DNA of 64,000 nucleotides, from the NCBI GenBank assembly GCA_011316305.1, contig SAUG01000071.1, positions 424,182-488,181 of the forward strand, read 5' to 3'. The stretch is from Rusavskia elegans. Taxonomy: Eukaryota > Ascomycota > Lecanoromycetes > Teloschistales > Teloschistaceae. The position numbers were made by a program, and so were the translations under genes. Under the pieces are notes generated by a model. It ran no database searches, was not told the DNA's origin, and worked only from the letters and a program-made list of their open reading frames with translations. Of this stretch, positions 60,676-64,000 are shown in pieces; position 1 is the stretch's first letter; each line of letters starts with the position of its first letter.

Positions 60676-63600
60676 TCTCGTCCAGTACTACTAGAAATCT
60701 CACAGGACACAACTGAGTCTTGCGATGGGCAAGTGAGCAGTTGTGTAGTGTCAAGACCACGCAGCGACTTCGCCTGAGGAGATAATCACTTGTGTAAGTA
60801 CAGTCAATAAGTATTATTGTTGGGAGCGGTGAAAGTTAAGGTGAGGGTGGCATGACAGATGCGAAGGAGGATGGAATTGGAAGAGAGTGGTGGGAAAAAG
60901 TGGGTTGTATCGGCCTCGACCAGCAAAGATCGTCGGAATCGCCGCCCTTGATTGGCTTGGGCTTATCACACTTTTCTCCACATGCCCCAAGAAAACAACC
61001 CGAACATTCAGGCATGACTTGACGGTAACTTCGTGCGACAAAAGCCGGCTACCGGAAAGCTCTTGCTCTTAGTATGTCTACGATACTGTCTTCCAATGCA
61101 CTAAAATCGACCATTCGTCGACTATCCAGTGATCGCATTTGACCTTTTGCCCAAAGTGATGGACGTTGAAGAGCCGCAATGTCAGTTCTGCAGTTCCGAT
61201 ACCCCGCTTCTCTAGGCCGGGAGGCTACTGCAGCTAACGAGAGCCGACACGCAGGTGGTTCATCGCGGTTGGCGGCGATGCCTCGCTTAGCGATAAGCAC
61301 CCACTTAAAGTTGCCCCTAGCCGGGCCTAACGACGCCTGCCATGCCTTCCAGTTTGATGGTGGCCTGGACCTTTACTGGTGCAATTCTCTTTGCGTTAAC
61401 AAGCAACCACCTTGATAAGGGGAGCCTACAGCCGTCGGTACCTCCATGTGGAATATCCTTTTAACAGCTACCTAATTGTCGGTGTACAGCTGCTACAGGC
61501 GTGTATCGATGGAGCAATAACTGTGGCAGTGACATGGAACGTCACTCGGTTCAGTTTGGCGGTTACTGTGACGTCGACATGGCGGTCGCTTACCCCTTTC
61601 CAGCGAGGTCGTCTCGAACAGTCGGTATCCAACAGTGCTTGCGGTGAGCGTCTTTGTCAGATCTTCAAGAATTGCAGCACAGAGTCTCGATCAAAATAAT
61701 TATCTTGCTACGGGAAGGATACCATAGCACCGCGCAACCATGGCCGCCGATCTCAGGACTTCGACACAGAGACATAACTTCTCTCCTGTACATGATTCCT
61801 GTTGCCCGGTAATATTTATCGACGTCGAGGATATCCAGGCCACAGCTCATGTACATCTGATGCAAAAAGACAGCTTCGATGGGAGCACACTCTCGGCACT
61901 CTTGTCGTTGAGGCCGCATGGGGAAATATCATTCAGACTCCGGTCAAGACGCTGAATGGTACCGAGAGATGTGAGAGAAACCACTACAGCGCAGGGTTAC
62001 GGAGTTCTGGATCCGACTAAGAACGTGATATGAATACTTCGTGGCTCTCAAACTGGCGACAATGATGTTCCCTGCGAGATCAGTACCGTCCTAGTGATGA
62101 TTCAACTGGCTACGAAATACGCTCTTAGCTATGAGGCGGTCCTACCATGATGACGCTGCGTGTGGTCTCACGAAACAAGTCTTGCTACAGCTTTGTTTTC
62201 CTCCACAACCCGACAGAGAGTTCTGTTCAGGCCGAAACTGTGCTTGATAGCGAAGCAGATGCGGCTGCTCCAGGTCTATCCACTCAGAAGAGCAGCTCCG
62301 CTTGATTCAGAGAAATCGCACCATCCAGTGTGTGGCGGTACACCATATGTAATAGAGATCATCTTCTTGAATCCATCTCGAGAATGTTTTCCCCGTGAGT
62401 GCTTTGCACATGTTGCGAATTTCAGATGAACCTTGAACGTGTACGGTACAACGGATCAGAAAGCCTCGGCTCTCCAGCGGACACCGTCTGAGATCGGCTA
62501 TGTGACCGGAGAAAAGAACGATTGCGTCGAGCAAGCACAGAACAAGGTTCCTTGAATCCTGCACACGAGCATCTACGTGGCACGATCGTTCGGATGGAGA
62601 TAGTTCTCCCAGCTCTCTTTACTCTGGGTCACAATTCCATGAAACCAACGTACGTCACGGAAAAGGAACACCTTGGAACTCCGCGAGGGGGTTCCCGAGG
62701 CTTCTTCAAAAGACGATCAAAGCGGAATTCTCTCACTGCCTCTTTCATGCCCCAATCTCACATCGATCCACTGCTTTACAGTTCGCCGAAAAGAATCTTG
62801 TCGCCCTCATTCGCACCACAGCAACAGCTGAATGAAGGCAATAGATAGAGGCCATCATCAATATATCTTCGCAGATCCCTTCATCCAAAGCCGTGATCCC
62901 TCGAAAAAAAAAACCCATCAAGACTCATCAGCCCAGGTCGGCAGTCACATGACTGATAATCTCTCACGCGCCTTCCAAGTCGACGAGAACCTTCAACGAT
63001 ACACCGATTCCGCTGCGATTGCTCCTCTATATTCTATCTGGTATGAAGGGAATGGACGGTGAATATAATCCCGGAGGATGCTATACACTCTCAATACCTC
63101 GAGGATATAACCTACACAACCAACCGCCCATCATCCAACATCTCTCTAATCTCCAGATCTTCTAATGCGAACCAAGGACGACCACCTCAATCCATGATAT
63201 CCCATCCATACCACAGCCAAAACCAAGGTCGACCACCTCAATCCATGATATCCCATCCATACCACAGCCAAATCCAAGGTCACCAACCAAATCACAATCA
63301 ATATCGTATCAGCGAAATCAAAAGTACCAAATCCCTTCATGAATTCCTTCTTCCATTCAGTTTCGATAATCAAAAACCATGCCACCGTCCATCGCCCTAA
63401 ACGAATTTGAAATCCAACACCTCTCTCTTCTATCGTAACAGCATGGTACAACATCATATAACCCCTCCGCCCGATTCACAAAGAACCAACTGCGGGTTTA
63501 AGATAAGGCCTATTGGCAAAGGACCGAGATGCACCCACGTGAGAGAGAGACGCGCTTATAGATATTCCGATGTCCAACCCATCCCAAAACCGACATAAAT

Positions 63601-63943
63601 GCCCAGGTTATATAATACAAAGTTGACAGTCGTTGATAACGCCGATTGTATACAAAGCTTCGTGTGCAAAATCCCGTAGTTCTTTTGTTTTCGTGATGTA
63701 GCTACCTTAGTCAAGTGAAATAGATCCTTCGCTGCATGACTAGTCACTCCATCGCCAATTGTAAAATAGGATTACAAATCAAATACATAGATTCTCGGAT
63801 CCTATATCTCATCTACTCGCCAAATTAACGTTTTTCGCAAACCTCTGTCCTATCAAACATATTCCCATTGGTTTACATAATCCAAGCAACATCATCACTT
63901 CCAAGATTCATCATAGCTCTCACTTAATTCCGCGCACACCATC
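60676..63943. other. Long gene-poor region upstream of the MFS and acetyltransferase genes
   Basis: No convincing gene in 3.3 kb. Short plus-strand frames at 62522-62848, 62832-63062 and 63059-63400 are Ser/Pro/Gln-rich and could be exons of a poorly conserved gene, but no consistent splicing was found. Confidence 0.45.
63171..63283. repeat. Tandem 51-base repeat, about 2.2 copies
   Basis: Starts at 63171 and 63222, nearly identical over 51 bases (ACCAAGGACGACCACCTCAA, ending CCACAGCCAA), with a partial third copy from 63273. The period is a multiple of three and reads NQGRPPQSMISHPYHSQ in one plus frame, so it may be coding. Confidence 0.88.
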
Positions 63944-64000
63944 ATGCCCGCCCTTCCCCTCGGCTACACAATCACCCACGCCACCCCCTCCGTCGAAACA
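63944..64000 (+). CDS. Start of a probable GNAT-family acetyltransferase gene (truncated by window end)
   Basis: ATG at 63944 in CATCATGCCC context begins MPALPLGYTITHATPSVET, 19 residues before the window ends. The LP.GYT.....PSVE opening is typical of small fungal GNAT N-acetyltransferases, where it is followed by YL.LR....LSP. Too little is present to confirm the acetyl-CoA-binding motif. Confidence 0.55.
   Translation, partial: MPALPLGYTITHATPSVET

Overview
The window is nuclear DNA of a filamentous ascomycete (Pezizomycotina; Dothideomycete-like is only a guess). The evidence is short GT..AG introns of 46-94 bases with CTRAY-type branch sites, fungal protein families, and two long AT-rich islands in which CpA and TpG have almost vanished, TpA is abundant and CpG survives. 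That last pattern is the mark of repeat-induced point mutation (RIP).

Layout. 1-15780: AT-rich island of dead Ty3/gypsy retrotransposons, all read on the minus strand where they can be read. One complete element (2463-9122, two LTRs, 5-base target duplication AATAT) sits inside an older one, splitting its protease region from its reverse transcriptase. 15781-20095: normal-GC block with a conserved fungal protein of unknown role and a secreted Gly-Gln-repeat protein, converging tail to tail. 20096-31262: second AT island, a single 11.2-kb Ty3/gypsy element on the plus strand with 122-base LTRs. RIP fades out inside the outer ends of the LTRs, and the element holds one 184-base stretch that RIP did not touch. 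31646-34898: a four-exon NACHT-ankyrin NLR-like gene that starts 383 bases after the LTR.

36070-about 50130: the most unusual part. At least seven genes (E to K in the text) of about 200-280 residues, in mixed orientation and wide intergenic spacing, plus one broken copy, belong to a single strongly diverged family. They share two motifs at nearly fixed spacing, and at least six have a TATA-like box 110-200 bases upstream of the start. I do not recognise the family. 50130-52377 has no convincing gene. 52378-60675: housekeeping-type genes, all on the minus strand: an Hsp20 chaperone, an aldo-keto reductase of the D-arabinose dehydrogenase type, a TMEM135-like membrane protein and a ZIF-like MFS transporter. 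60676-63943 is almost empty apart from a 51-base tandem repeat, and a probable GNAT acetyltransferase gene starts at 63944 and runs off the window.

The housekeeping genes show no operon-like link. The arrangement of dead retrotransposons, an NLR-like sensor and an expanding, partly decaying orphan family looks like a fast-evolving accessory compartment next to a conserved one. A functional link between the NLR and the orphan family is only a hypothesis.
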